This document shows positions 1-8,399 of a DNA stretch of 64,000 nucleotides, piece after piece. Each line of letters begins with the position of its first letter. Positions within the stretch are counted from its first letter, which is position 1. The translations under genes and the position numbers were made by a program. Location: contig NZ_CP019402.1 of NCBI RefSeq assembly GCF_002024505.1, positions 1,736,001 to 1,800,000 on the forward strand, written 5' to 3'. This DNA is from Plantibacter flavus (GTDB taxonomy: Bacteria > Actinomycetota > Actinomycetes > Actinomycetales > Microbacteriaceae). The notes beneath the pieces were generated by a model. The model had not been told where the DNA came from, made no database searches, and saw nothing but the letters and a program-made list of their open reading frames with translations.

Positions 1-465
1 TTCTCCGGCGGGACCGCTCCGACGGGCGACCTCGCGACCGAGCTGCGGACCATCGCGGCCGCGGTGGAGGCCGACCACGCCGTGCGCGTCGACGTCGTCG
101 CGGTCGGGCGTGCGATCGACGACGCTCCGGAGCCGCTCCTCGCCGCCGTACGGGAGGCCGTGCTCAACGCGGCACGTCACGCCGGCGGCGACGTCTCCGT
201 CTATCTGGAGACGGCACCGCAGCGGATCGAGGTGTCGATCTCCGACCGCGGCCCCGGCTTCGACCTGGAACAGGTCCCGCGGGACCGCCTCGGGGTGCGG
301 GAGTCGATCATCGGCCGCATGCAGCGCATCGGTGGCGAGGCGACCATCCGTTCGAGGCCAGGCGGACGAGGTACCGAGGTCCGTCTCGTCCTGCCCGTCC
401 ACGACGCCGCGGCGACGGCGCCGCAGCCCGACACCGTCCCGACCGTTCCGAGGAGCCGACCATGA
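1..465 (+). CDS. NarL-type sensor histidine kinase, C-terminal part (5' end outside window)
   Basis: The frame is open from base 1, so this is the last ~154 residues of a sensor kinase that begins before the window. It holds a GHKL-type ATPase domain: an N box (EAVLNAARHA), a G1 box (DRGPGFD) and a glycine-rich G2-like stretch (GGRGTEVRLVLP). The sensor region, dimerisation helix and phosphorylated histidine are not in view. A Pro/Ala-rich tail of about 25 residues follows the ATPase fold. Its TGA overlaps the ATG of the next gene by four bases (ATGA), so kinase and regulator are translationally coupled and very probably cognate. The signal sensed cannot be inferred. Confidence 0.85.
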   Translation, partial: FSGGTAPTGDLATELRTIAAAVEADHAVRVDVVAVGRAIDDAPEPLLAAVREAVLNAARHAGGDVSVYLETAPQRIEVSISDRGPGFDLEQVPRDRLGVRESIIGRMQRIGGEATIRSRPGGRGTEVRLVLPVHDAAATAPQPDTVPTVPRSRP

Positions 466-1121
466 GCGACCGACCACTGACCGTCGTGATCGTCGACGAC
501 CATTCGATCTTCCGTTCCGGGCTGCGCAGCGAACTCGATCCCGGCATCGAGGTGCTGGGGGAGGCCGGCGACGTGGAGGAGGCGATCCGGGTGATCGGGG
601 AGACCCGCCCGCAGGTCGTGCTGCTCGACGTCCACCTGCCGGGTGGCGCCGGCGGCGGTGGCGCGGACGTGATCGCCGGCTCGGTGACCACCGCGCCCGC
701 CACCCGGTTCCTCGCGCTCAGCGTCTCGGACGCCGCCGAGGACGTCGTCCGGGTGATCAGGGCCGGTGCACGCGGCTACATCACGAAGAGCTCCTCGGGG
801 GCCGAGGTCGCCGAGGCCGCACGACGGGTCGACGACGGCGACGCGGTCTTCTCACCCCGGCTCGCGGGATTCGTCCTGGACGCCTTCGGCGCCGTGACGG
901 GAGAGACCGCGGAGTCCGTCGACGAGCTCGACCGGCTGTCCGCCCGTGAGCAGGAGGTCATGCGCCTCATCGCCCGCGGCTACGCCTACAAGGAGGTCGC
1001 GACGGAGCTGTTCATCTCCGTGAAGACCGTGGAGACCCATGTGTCGAGCGTGCTGCGCAAGCTGCAGCTGTCCTCCCGCCATGAACTCGCCGCCTGGGCG
1101 CTGCAGCGCAAGCTCCTCTGA
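462..1121 (+). CDS. NarL/FixJ-family response regulator
   Basis: This 219-residue DNA-binding regulator is phosphorylated by the overlapping upstream kinase. An N-terminal receiver domain (about residues 6-125) has the acidic pair D12/D13 and phospho-acceptor D56 (VVLLDVHLP), with the switch lysine in GYITKSSSG. A LuxR-type helix-turn-helix occupies about residues 155-212 (LSAREQEVMRLIARG and VKTVETHVSSVLRKL). The receiver carries a glycine-rich insert (GGAGGGGAD) straight after the phosphorylation loop, slightly longer than usual. Regulated genes are unknown. Confidence 0.93.
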   Translation: MSDRPLTVVIVDDHSIFRSGLRSELDPGIEVLGEAGDVEEAIRVIGETRPQVVLLDVHLPGGAGGGGADVIAGSVTTAPATRFLALSVSDAAEDVVRVIRAGARGYITKSSSGAEVAEAARRVDDGDAVFSPRLAGFVLDAFGAVTGETAESVDELDRLSAREQEVMRLIARGYAYKEVATELFISVKTVETHVSSVLRKLQLSSRHELAAWALQRKLL

Positions 1122-1186
1122 CCACGCGGGCCGGAACCGACATCGGCCGACAGCGAACGACCAGTGCGCGCTCAGGAGCCCGGCGG

Positions 1187-1192
1187 TAGCCT
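1187..1192 (+). promoter_or_regulatory. -10 element TAGCCT before the 1200 gene
   Basis: TAGCCT lies 7 bases before the ATG at 1200, so the transcript is expected to begin at or next to the start codon. This supports ATG 1200 over the in-frame GTG at 1164, which would place the promoter inside the gene. Confidence 0.5.
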
Positions 1193-1199
1193 GAGAGGC

Positions 1200-1730
1200 A
1201 TGATCATCCGTCGGGCGTTCTACTACTGGCGATTCGCCGCGATCTTCGTGCTGCCCGCCTGGCCGTTCGTCGGATGGGGACTCTTCGGTGAGAGCGGCTG
1301 GAGCCTCTTCGGGCTCTTCATCGCCATGCCGATCCTCGCCATCGCGCTCGCCGCGATCGCATTCCTCATCTCGGCCAGGGCCAGCGTCCGGACGACGAAG
1401 CTCGTGTCGTGGACGGACGTCGGCCTGCTCACGCTCTGGCACGTCACGATCATCTGCTTCGGCTCGTTCAGCTCGGGCGTCGCCCTCTGGGCGGTCCTCG
1501 GCGTCGTCGCGGGCCTCGCCGCCTTCTGGGGCGTCATCGCGCAACTCATCTCCGAGACGGCACGCCGCGCCCGGGAGACGATGGCCGAATTCGAGCGCAT
1601 GGCCGCTGCGGCCGGGCCAGGCACGGTCCCCGGATCGGCGATCCCGCCGCAGCCGCGGTTCGATCGCGGTCCGATCGACGGCGGCGAGTTCATCGTCATC
1701 GAGGAGTCGAAGCCCGACGAGCGCCGCTGA
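1200..1730 (+). CDS. Four-helix integral membrane protein of unknown function
   Basis: I do not recognise this 176-residue protein. It has about four predicted membrane helices in the first ~125 residues (around 10-30, 36-58, 72-92 and 95-115), then a charged cytoplasmic-looking helix and a Pro-rich tail ending in acidic residues (FIVIEESKPDERR). The ATG at 1200 is chosen because a TAGCCT box sits 7 bases upstream. It lies alone between the response regulator and rplS, and a hairpin follows at 1766. Confidence 0.7.
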   Translation: MIIRRAFYYWRFAAIFVLPAWPFVGWGLFGESGWSLFGLFIAMPILAIALAAIAFLISARASVRTTKLVSWTDVGLLTLWHVTIICFGSFSSGVALWAVLGVVAGLAAFWGVIAQLISETARRARETMAEFERMAAAAGPGTVPGSAIPPQPRFDRGPIDGGEFIVIEESKPDERR

Positions 1731-1765
1731 GCGGTCGTCTCCAGCGCTGTCGCCCGCGCCGTCCG

Positions 1766-1793
1766 GGGCCCGGTTTCCCATCCGGGGCCCTTT
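1766..1793 (+). terminator. Rho-independent-type terminator after the membrane protein
   Basis: GGGCCCGG and CCGGGGCCC pair as an 8-bp stem with one bulged G around an 8-base loop, followed by TTT. It separates the 1200 gene from the rplS leader. Confidence 0.5.
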
Positions 1794-1916
1794 CATGACA
1801 CAATTGCTGTTTGTGCCTCCGCAGTTCTGCCACAGGGGAACGCCGGCATCGGGCACACCCTTCCTTCCGAACGTATTCAGCGGTCGACCTGTGGCGGTCG
1901 CAGAGATGGAATCATC

Positions 1917-2264
1917 ATGCACATTCTCGACTCAGTCGATGCAGCATCCCTCAAGTCGGACATCCCCGACTTCCGCGCCGGCGACAACGTCAAGGTGCAC
2001 GTGAACATCATCGAGGGCAACAAGTCCCGTATCCAGGTCTTCCAGGGTGTCGTCATCGGCCGCTCCAACGAGGGTGTCCGCGAGACCTTCACGGTCCGCA
2101 AGGTGAGCTACCAGGTCGGCGTCGAGCGTACCTTCCCGGTGCACTCCCCGAACATCGACCACATCGAGGTCGTCACCCGCGGTGACGTCCGTCGCGCGAA
2201 GCTGTACTACCTCCGCGAGCTCCGTGGCAAGAAGGCGAAGATCAAGGAGAAGCGCGACAACTAG
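1917..2264 (+). CDS. rplS: 50S ribosomal protein L19
   Basis: L19 binds 23S rRNA at the 30S-50S interface. The 115-residue product has the full family length and hallmarks such as the [13 protein letters not shown] start of the core, [15 protein letters not shown], and the basic tail [14 protein letters not shown]. The ATG at 1917 has a purine-rich AGAGATGGA upstream. About 120 bases of leader separate it from the preceding hairpin. A strong hairpin follows at 2295, just before lepB. Confidence 0.98.
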   Translation: MHILDSVDAASLKSDIPDFRAGDNVKVHVNIIEGNKSRIQVFQGVVIGRSNEGVRETFTVRKVSYQVGVERTFPVHSPNIDHIEVVTRGDVRRAKLYYLRELRGKKAKIKEKRDN

Positions 2265-2294
2265 TCGTCCTCCCGGTCGCCCTCCGCGATCATT

Positions 2295-2333
2295 CCTGAG
2301 CTCCCCACCGGATAAGCTGGTGGGGAGCTCAGG
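2295..2333 (+). terminator. Strong hairpin between rplS and lepB
   Basis: A perfect 15-bp stem (CCTGAGCTCCCCACC with GGTGGGGAGCTCAGG) encloses a 9-base loop and ends 7 bases before the lepB ATG. There is no T run, so it may attenuate rather than stop transcription. It also buries the GGGGAG/AGG bases that would serve as the lepB ribosome binding site. Confidence 0.65.
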
Positions 2334-2340
2334 CGGTTAA

Positions 2341-3090
2341 ATGACAGACAATTCCCTGGCGGCAGACGCGTCGCCCGACCACCAGCAGCGCCCCCGCGGC
2401 AAACGCGGAGCGCTGCTCTTCCTTCGCGACCTCCTGATCATCTTCGTGGTCGCGCTGCTGGTCTCCTTCCTCATCAAGACCTTCCTCGTGCGGTCGTTCT
2501 ACATCCCGTCCGGGTCGATGGAGAACACGCTGCAGATCCAGGACCGCATCCTGGTGAACGAGCTCGTCCCCGACGTGGTCTCGCTGAACCGTGGCGACGT
2601 GGTCGTCTTCCAAGATCCGGGCGGTTGGCTCCCGCAGACGGTCGAGGCTCCGCAGCCTCCCGTCACCGCAGCCGTCGAATGGGTGCTGTCGATCTTCGGC
2701 CTCGTCGCTCCCGACAGTGACGACCACCTCATCAAGCGCGTCATCGGCCTGCCCGGCGACCACGTGTCGTGCTGCAACCCCCTCGGGCAGATGACGGTCA
2801 ACGGGGTGCCGCTGAACGAACCGTACGTGAAGCTCCCGGCCGGCACCGAGAAGGTGTCCGGAGACCCGTTCGACATCGTCGTCCCGGAGGGCTCGCTCTG
2901 GGTCATGGGCGACAACCGGTACAACTCGAAGGACTCCCGGTACAACGGCGACACCCCCGGTGGGGGCTTCGTCCCGATCGACAACGTCGTCGGGCGCGCG
3001 TTCGTCATCACCTGGCCGTCCAGCAACTGGGCCTGGCTCGACAACTACCCGACCGTCTTCCAGGGCATCCCCGCCCCAGAAGAGGGGTGA
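2341..3090 (+). CDS. lepB: Signal peptidase I
   Basis: This membrane serine protease removes signal peptides from Sec and Tat substrates on the outer face of the membrane. The 249-residue protein has a hydrophilic N-terminus, one membrane anchor at about residues 24-48, the nucleophile S59 (IPSGSM), the general base K132 (DHLIKRVIGLPGD) and the box E motif WVMGDNRYNSKDSR. A ~30-residue insert between boxes C and D (rich in Pro and hydrophobics, around 96-125) is typical of actinobacterial enzymes. Its TGA overlaps the rnhB ATG by one base. Confidence 0.97.
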   Translation: MTDNSLAADASPDHQQRPRGKRGALLFLRDLLIIFVVALLVSFLIKTFLVRSFYIPSGSMENTLQIQDRILVNELVPDVVSLNRGDVVVFQDPGGWLPQTVEAPQPPVTAAVEWVLSIFGLVAPDSDDHLIKRVIGLPGDHVSCCNPLGQMTVNGVPLNEPYVKLPAGTEKVSGDPFDIVVPEGSLWVMGDNRYNSKDSRYNGDTPGGGFVPIDNVVGRAFVITWPSSNWAWLDNYPTVFQGIPAPEEG

Positions 3091-3734
3091 TGGCCGTCAG
3101 CGAACCGACCCTCGAGGTCGAGCACGAACTGTTCGCTGCGGGTGTCCCGTCGGTCATCGGCATGGACGAGGTGGGTCGCGGAGCGGTCGCCGGCCCGGTG
3201 GCCGTCGGCGCCGCGGTGGTCGCCCCGGCGTGCGGGCCGTTCCCTGAGGGCCTCCGCGACTCGAAGCTGTTGAGCGAGCGAGCGAGGACCCGCCTGGAAC
3301 CGCTGGCCCGCGAGTGGGTGTTGTACGGGGCCGTCGGACTCGCGAGCCCGGCGGAGGTCGACGAGCTCGGCATCACCGCGTGCCTCGGACTCGCCGGCCG
3401 TCGGGCGCTGCTCGAACTGCACGCCGTCGGCGCGGACGTCACCGGGTCCACCGTCCTGCTCGACGGCAACAGCGACTGGCTGAGCCGGGCGCTCCAGCGA
3501 CCGCTCACCATCACCACGAGGGTCAAAGCGGATCGGGATTGCGCGTCGGTCGCCGCTGCGTCCGTGCTCGCCAAGGTGCACCGCGACCGACTGATGATCG
3601 AGTTGCACGAGGCACTGCCGGAGTACGGGTGGGAGGGCAACAAGGGATACGGCTCGGCGCAGCATCTGTCGGCCCTCTCCGAGCACGGCCTGACCCTCCA
3701 CCACCGGAGCAGCTGGCTGCCCGCCTACACGTAG
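3090..3734 (+). CDS. rnhB: Ribonuclease HII
   Basis: RNase HII cuts the RNA strand of RNA-DNA hybrids and starts removal of misincorporated ribonucleotides. The start is the ATG at 3090 overlapping the lepB stop (TGATG), giving 214 residues. Catalytic acids are visible in DEVGRG (D26, E27), in TVLLDGN and in VKADRDCASVAAASVLAKV. The family ending (GYGSAQHLSALSEHGLTLHHR) is present. The TAG stop is itself the first three bases of the TAGACT box before the next gene. Confidence 0.96.
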   Translation: MAVSEPTLEVEHELFAAGVPSVIGMDEVGRGAVAGPVAVGAAVVAPACGPFPEGLRDSKLLSERARTRLEPLAREWVLYGAVGLASPAEVDELGITACLGLAGRRALLELHAVGADVTGSTVLLDGNSDWLSRALQRPLTITTRVKADRDCASVAAASVLAKVHRDRLMIELHEALPEYGWEGNKGYGSAQHLSALSEHGLTLHHRSSWLPAYT

Positions 3735-3737
3735 ACT
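3732..3737 (+). promoter_or_regulatory. -10 element TAGACT before the DUF2469 gene
   Basis: TAGACT ends 9 bases before the ATG at 3747. Its first three bases are the rnhB stop codon, so the downstream gene has its own promoter embedded in the operon. Confidence 0.55.
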
Positions 3738-3746
3738 GGAGAGACC

Positions 3747-4070
3747 ATGGACGAAGACGAGTTCGAAGACTACGACCGCGAGGTCGAACTGGCCCTCTAC
3801 CGCGAGTATCGCGATGTCGTGGGGCAGTTCAAGTACGTGATCGAGACCGAGCGCCGGTTCTACCTCGCCAACGAGGTCGACCTCGTGCGACGCGACACGG
3901 CGAACGACTTCTACTTCGAGCTCTCCATGACCGACGTCTGGGTGTGGGACGTCTACCGGTCCGACCGCTTCGTCAAGAGCGTCCGAGTGCTCACGTTCAA
4001 GGACGTCAACGTCGAGCAGCTGTCCTCGCGCGACTTCGAACTCCCGAAGGAACTCACGCTCGACGAGTAG
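3747..4070 (+). CDS. DUF2469 family protein
   Basis: This 107-residue acidic protein belongs to an uncharacterised actinobacterial family that almost always lies between rnhB and yraN, as here. Recognisable features are the start MDEDEFEDYDREVELALYREYRD, the YVIETERRFYLANEVDL block and VWVWDVYRSDRFVKSVRVL. No enzyme motif, signal peptide or membrane segment is visible. A TAGACT box before the ATG suggests separate transcription despite the operon-like position. Function is unknown. Confidence 0.9.
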   Translation: MDEDEFEDYDREVELALYREYRDVVGQFKYVIETERRFYLANEVDLVRRDTANDFYFELSMTDVWVWDVYRSDRFVKSVRVLTFKDVNVEQLSSRDFELPKELTLDE

Positions 4071-4192
4071 GGCGAGGCCCCCTCGACCGACAGCGCTCCA
4101 CAGGCGCGCTTCGCCGCGCGCTCGTCGACGACAGACCCACCTCCGGGTAACGAGCCTCGTCTGCACGCTTGGCTGGACGCCAGGAGGTGCAC

Positions 4193-4549
4193 ATGGCACG
4201 GAAGGACGAGCTCGGCCGACGCGGCGAGCAGGTGGCGGCGGATCATCTCGAGGCGTGTGGATACCGCATCCTCGACCGCAATTGGCGATGCCCGCAGGGT
4301 GAACTCGATCTCGTCGCGGACGACGACGGCACGCTGGTCTTCGTCGAGGTGAAGACCCGTTCGGGCGTCGGCTTCGGTGATCCCGCGGAGGCGGTCACGC
4401 CGAGCAAGCTGGCCCGGATCGGTCGCCTCGCCGGGGCCTGGTGTGCTGAGCACCGACCGCGTTCGAGGCGGATGCGCGTCGACGTCGTCGGCATCGTGCT
4501 GCCGTCCGAAGGCGACATGCGACTCCAGCACCTGCGGGGAGTCTCCTGA
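4193..4549 (+). CDS. UPF0102 family endonuclease-like protein YraN
   Basis: This 118-residue protein has the restriction-endonuclease-like fold of the YraN family. The D-ExK type metal site is visible (CPQGELDLVADD followed by VFVEVKTRS) after the conserved GRRGEQVAADHLEACGYRILDRNWR region. The ATG at 4193 is preceded by GGAGGTG at a 4-base spacing, which rules out the TTG eight codons earlier. The TGA overlaps the next ATG by one base. The family usually sits beside comM and dprA, suggesting a DNA-processing role that has not been proved. Confidence 0.92.
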   Translation: MARKDELGRRGEQVAADHLEACGYRILDRNWRCPQGELDLVADDDGTLVFVEVKTRSGVGFGDPAEAVTPSKLARIGRLAGAWCAEHRPRSRRMRVDVVGIVLPSEGDMRLQHLRGVS

Positions 4550-6078
4550 TGGCCGTCGCACGCACGTGGTCGGTCGCACTCGCCGGCCTCACGGGCGCGA
4601 TCGTGGAGGTCGAGGCGTCTGCCGCCGCGACCGTGCCGGGTATGGCGATCGTCGGTCTTCCCGACAAATCGCTCGGGGAGGCCGCGCACCGCATCAAGAG
4701 TGCGACGGCGAACTCCGGCTGCGAGCTGCCCGGCGGCAAGCTCACGATCAACCTGTCTCCCGCGTCGCTGCCCAAGCAGGGGAGCGCATTCGACCTCTCC
4801 ATGGCGATCGCCTGTCTCGCCGTGGGCGGCCTGGTGCGCCGGGAGTCCGCAGAGCGGGTCGTCCACCTCGGTGAGCTCGGGCTCGACGGTCGACTCCGTC
4901 CGCTCGTCGGCGTGCTGCCGGCCGTCCTCGCCGTCGCCCGCGCCGGCTACGACGCGGTGATGGTGCCGACCGCCAACGTCGAGGAGGCGCAGCTCGTGCC
5001 CGGCGTCACGGTGATCGGGGCGACCTCGCTACGTGATGCGGCCATCTGGCACGGTGCGGAACTGTCCGCGATCGACCTCGAACCCGTCCGGAAACGGGTC
5101 GACCGGCTGCCCACGCCCGACCCACTCGATCTCGCGGACGTGGTCGGACAGCCGGATGCGGTCGACGCGATGGTCGCGGCGGCCGCCGGCGGGCACCACG
5201 TCATGATGGTCGGACCTCCCGGGGCCGGCAAGACCATGCTGGCCGCCCGGCTCCCCGAGATCCTTCCCGACCTCGACGCCGAGGCCGCGGTCGAGGTCAG
5301 CTGCCTCCGCTCGCTCATCGGTCTGCCGCCGGACGGCGCGCTCGCCCGACGACCACCGTGGGAGAGCCCGCACCACTCGTCCTCGGCGGCGGCGATCATC
5401 GGTGGCGGTTCGCGCCAGATCCGACCCGGAGCAGCCGCGCGCGCGGCGCACGGCGTGCTCTTCCTCGACGAAGCACCGGAGTTCCGCGCCGACGTCCTCG
5501 ACTCGCTGCGTCAGCCACTCGAAGCCGGCGTGATCACCGTGCATCGTGCGCACGGCAGCGCGACGTTCCCGGCCGCCTTCCAACTGGTCCTCGCCGCGAA
5601 CCCCTGCCCGTGCGGTCAGTACGGCACGGCGGACGGCGTCTGCACCTGTCCACCGCAGGCCCGTCGACGCTATCTCGGGCGGATCTCGGGGCCGCTCCTC
5701 GACCGGATCGACATCCGCGTGCGGGTGCACCGGATCACCTCGGCACTGACGAGTCTCTCGCAGGAGGGTGGGGTCTCCACCGCCGAGGCTCGTTCCCGCG
5801 TCGAGGAGGTGCGGGCCGCGAGTGCCGAGCGGTTGGCCGGCAGCGGCTGGACCACGAACGCACAGGCGAGCGGCACCTGGCTCAGGAGCCCGCGGATGCG
5901 GCTGCCCAGAACCGTCACCAGCGCGTTGGACCGCTCCCTCGAGCGGGGAGGCATCACCATGCGTGGCTACGACCGGATCCTCCGATTGAGCTGGACGCTC
6001 GCCGACCTCGACGGCGCCAATAGCCCCACAGCCGAGCACTTGGGGCGCGCCCTCTTCCTGCGGAAGGGCATCTCATGA
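4549..6078 (+). CDS. comM: ComM/YifB-family AAA+ ATPase (Mg-chelatase-like)
   Basis: ComM-type hexameric helicases promote branch migration during recombination of imported DNA. The 509-residue protein has the full layout: an N-terminal Lon-protease-like domain (about 1-170), a Walker A at about residue 221 (GPPGAGKT), a Walker B (GVLFLDEAPEF), the Cys-rich loop CPCGQYGTADGVCTCPP, and the C-terminal Mg-chelatase lid. It follows yraN and overlaps dprA by ATGA, so the three are co-translated as a DNA-uptake/processing set. Whether this organism is naturally transformable cannot be judged here. Confidence 0.94.
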   Translation: MAVARTWSVALAGLTGAIVEVEASAAATVPGMAIVGLPDKSLGEAAHRIKSATANSGCELPGGKLTINLSPASLPKQGSAFDLSMAIACLAVGGLVRRESAERVVHLGELGLDGRLRPLVGVLPAVLAVARAGYDAVMVPTANVEEAQLVPGVTVIGATSLRDAAIWHGAELSAIDLEPVRKRVDRLPTPDPLDLADVVGQPDAVDAMVAAAAGGHHVMMVGPPGAGKTMLAARLPEILPDLDAEAAVEVSCLRSLIGLPPDGALARRPPWESPHHSSSAAAIIGGGSRQIRPGAAARAAHGVLFLDEAPEFRADVLDSLRQPLEAGVITVHRAHGSATFPAAFQLVLAANPCPCGQYGTADGVCTCPPQARRRYLGRISGPLLDRIDIRVRVHRITSALTSLSQEGGVSTAEARSRVEEVRAASAERLAGSGWTTNAQASGTWLRSPRMRLPRTVTSALDRSLERGGITMRGYDRILRLSWTLADLDGANSPTAEHLGRALFLRKGIS

Positions 6079-7412
6079 GCGCGTGGTTCGGCTTGGACCG
6101 CGAGTTGGTCGAACGCCTCGTCCGAGGCCTCGGCGGCCTGGAACCGGTCGAGGCCGCGGGCAGCCCTGGCGCAGATGGAGGTGCCGAGCCCGTCTTGGAG
6201 GCCGATGACGTCGGCACCGCCGGGATCCGGGCGGCGTTCGCTCGGGCGGCCTGGACGATGATCGCCGAACCGGGCGACGGCGTCGCCGGGCTCGTGGTCG
6301 GTGCGCTCGGCCCTGCGGGCGCACTGTCAGCGGTCCTGCAACGGGTGGGGCCGACCGAACTGCAGCGCCGCATCCTCGGCAGCGAGTGGTCCAGTGGCTC
6401 GGGCTCGACGTCGGCCGATGCCGAGTCCGAGGATCCCTCCGCGGTGCCCGCCTCCCGTGTGCTCGGAAGTGCGCTGGAACGCTGGCGGCCCCGGCTCGTC
6501 TCGGCCGACCTCGTCGCCGCGTGTGAGACGGCGATCGAGGTCGGCGTCCGACTCCTCCTGCCCGGCGCTCCGGGCTGGCATGCGGGGTTCGACCACCTCG
6601 GTGTGCACGCGCCGCACGCCCTCTGGCTGCGCGGCTCTCCCAACGCCCCCGCGGGAGAACGTGCCATCGCGTTGGTCGGTGCCCGGGCCGCGTCCGGTTA
6701 CGGTGAGCACGTCACCCTCGAGGCGGCGGCCGGGCTCGTCGATCGGGGCTTCGTGATCGTGTCGGGTGCCGCCTACGGCATCGACGGCGCGGCGCACCGA
6801 GCCGCCCTCGGGAGCGGAGGGGCGACCGTGGCCTACCTCGCAGGTGGGGTCGATCGGCCGTACCCTGCCGGTCACGACGCGCTCATCCGTCGAATCCGCG
6901 AGGCCGGCGGAGCCGTCATCAGCGAATCGCCGTGCGGGTCGACACCCTCGAAATGGCGGTTCCTGCAGCGGAACCGACTCATCGCCGCAGCCTCGGCGGC
7001 GACGGTGGTCATGGAGGCCGGAGACCGCTCCGGTTCGATCAACACGGCGGGTCACGCCGCGTCCCTCGGGCGTCCGCTCGGAGCCGTGCCCGGCCCGGTC
7101 ACGAGTCCGTCGTCGGCTGGCTGTCATCGGTTGATCCGTGAGTACGCCGCCACGTGCGTGACGAACGCCGCGCAGATGGCGGAGCTCGCCGGGTGGACCG
7201 CGGTCGATGCGGACGCGCAGGCGTTCGCCTCCCCGGAGGAACGCCGGGTCCGTGATGTGATGAGTGCGCGCTCGCCACGCACCGTCGAGGCGCTCGCGAA
7301 AGCGAGTGGTCTGAGTCCTCGCGAGGTCACCGGCGTGCTCGGTGCGCTCGATCTCGCCGGGGCCGTCGAGGAACGGGAGCGCGGGTGGGTGCTCGTCGGG
7401 GGACGGGCGTGA
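6075..7412 (+). CDS. dprA: DNA-processing protein DprA
   Basis: DprA binds incoming single-stranded DNA and loads RecA. The 445-residue protein has an N-terminal region unlike the usual SAM domain (about 1-170, Ala/Gly-rich), a Rossmann-like DNA-binding core (GARAASGYGEHV near residue 201, VSGAAYGIDGAAHR near 229, FLQRNRLIAAAS, GSINTAGHAASLGRPLGAVPG) and a C-terminal winged-helix (VRDVMSARSPRTVEALAKASGL onward). It starts inside the comM stop. The product is longer than the ~300-residue minimal DprA because of both extensions. Confidence 0.94.
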   Translation: MSAWFGLDRELVERLVRGLGGLEPVEAAGSPGADGGAEPVLEADDVGTAGIRAAFARAAWTMIAEPGDGVAGLVVGALGPAGALSAVLQRVGPTELQRRILGSEWSSGSGSTSADAESEDPSAVPASRVLGSALERWRPRLVSADLVAACETAIEVGVRLLLPGAPGWHAGFDHLGVHAPHALWLRGSPNAPAGERAIALVGARAASGYGEHVTLEAAAGLVDRGFVIVSGAAYGIDGAAHRAALGSGGATVAYLAGGVDRPYPAGHDALIRRIREAGGAVISESPCGSTPSKWRFLQRNRLIAAASAATVVMEAGDRSGSINTAGHAASLGRPLGAVPGPVTSPSSAGCHRLIREYAATCVTNAAQMAELAGWTAVDADAQAFASPEERRVRDVMSARSPRTVEALAKASGLSPREVTGVLGALDLAGAVEERERGWVLVGGRA

Positions 7413-7469
7413 GGTGATCGCTCGGCGGGGGAAGGCCACGGCGTCGGACGCGTGGGGCATGCTGTCCAC

Positions 7470-8399
7470 GTGGACATCTGGAGCAGCATCGACGGGTTCT
7501 CGGAGCACCTCGCTTCCGAGCGTCGGCTGTCGCCGCAGACCGTTCGCGCCTACGCCTCCGATCTCCGGCAGCTCGCCGACTTCGCCACCGGACGCGACGT
7601 CGAGCTCGTCGACGGCGTGACGCTGGACCTCCTCCGCGACTGGCTCTGGGCCGCTTCCGAGGACGGCTCGTCCAAGGCGACGCTCGCGCGACGCACCGCC
7701 ACGGCGAAGGCCTGGAGCGCCTGGCTCCTCCGCACCGGCAGGGTCGATTCGGACGTCGCAGCACGTCTCCGGAGTCCGAAGACGGGTCGGACCCTGCCAC
7801 GCGTCGTCGGCCGGGGCCCGTTCGACGACCTCCTCGCGGGGCTCGAGGACCGCGCCGCATCGGGGGAGCCGAACGCCCTCCGCGACCTCGCCGTCGTCGA
7901 ACTGCTCTACGCCTCGGCCCTTCGCGTGTCCGAGCTGTGCGGACTCGACCGGGACGACCTCGACCTCGACCGACTCACCGTCCGGGTCACGGGCAAAGGC
8001 GACAAGGAGCGGGTCGTGCCGTTCGGCGTCCCCGCTCAGTCGGCGATCGTCGACTACCTCACGAGCGCCCGCCCGCAGCTGGTCGCCCGTGCAGCCGCGA
8101 ACGACCGCGGACCGACGCCCGGCGCAGCCCTCTTCCTCGGCGCGCGCGGAGGGCGGCTCGGCCCGCGCTCCGTCTACACACTCGTCGCCCGGCTCCTCGA
8201 CGCCGTGCCCGGCGGCGGTCCGGCAGGGCCTCACGCCCTGAGGCACACCGCCGCGACGCACCTGCTCGACGGAGGAGCGGACCTCCGCGCCGTCCAGGAG
8301 CTCCTCGGCCACGCGAGTCTCGCGACGACGCAGATCTACACGCACGTCTCCGTCGAACGCATCAAGGAGAGCTACCGCAACGCCCACCCGCGGGCCTGA
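7470..8399 (+). CDS. xerC: Tyrosine recombinase XerC
   Basis: With XerD this enzyme resolves chromosome dimers at dif. An N-terminal SAM-like DNA-binding domain (about 1-95) precedes the catalytic domain, where all residues are present: R152 (ALRVSEL), K176 (GKGDKER), H255 and R258 ([10 protein letters not shown]), H281 (LLGHASL) and nucleophile Y290 (QIYTHVS). I prefer the GTG at 7470 because CATGCT, a -10-like hexamer, lies 6 bases upstream; GTG 7452 would add six residues. The last 28 bases overlap the 3' end of the opposite-strand M23 peptidase gene. Confidence 0.95.
   Translation: MDIWSSIDGFSEHLASERRLSPQTVRAYASDLRQLADFATGRDVELVDGVTLDLLRDWLWAASEDGSSKATLARRTATAKAWSAWLLRTGRVDSDVAARLRSPKTGRTLPRVVGRGPFDDLLAGLEDRAASGEPNALRDLAVVELLYASALRVSELCGLDRDDLDLDRLTVRVTGKGDKERVVPFGVPAQSAIVDYLTSARPQLVARAAANDRGPTPGAALFLGARGGRLGPRSVYTLVARLLDAVPGGGPAGPHALRHTAATHLLDGGADLRAVQELLGHASLATTQIYTHVSVERIKESYRNAHPRA

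Noticed and set aside
4071..4192. Terminator between the DUF2469 gene and yraN
   Set aside because: Only very short stems (5-6 bp) can be drawn in this GC-rich stretch, no better than chance.
5358..6023. Plus-strand open frames inside comM
   Set aside because: Out-of-frame readings of a clear AAA+ ATPase gene, Arg/Pro-rich and without motifs.
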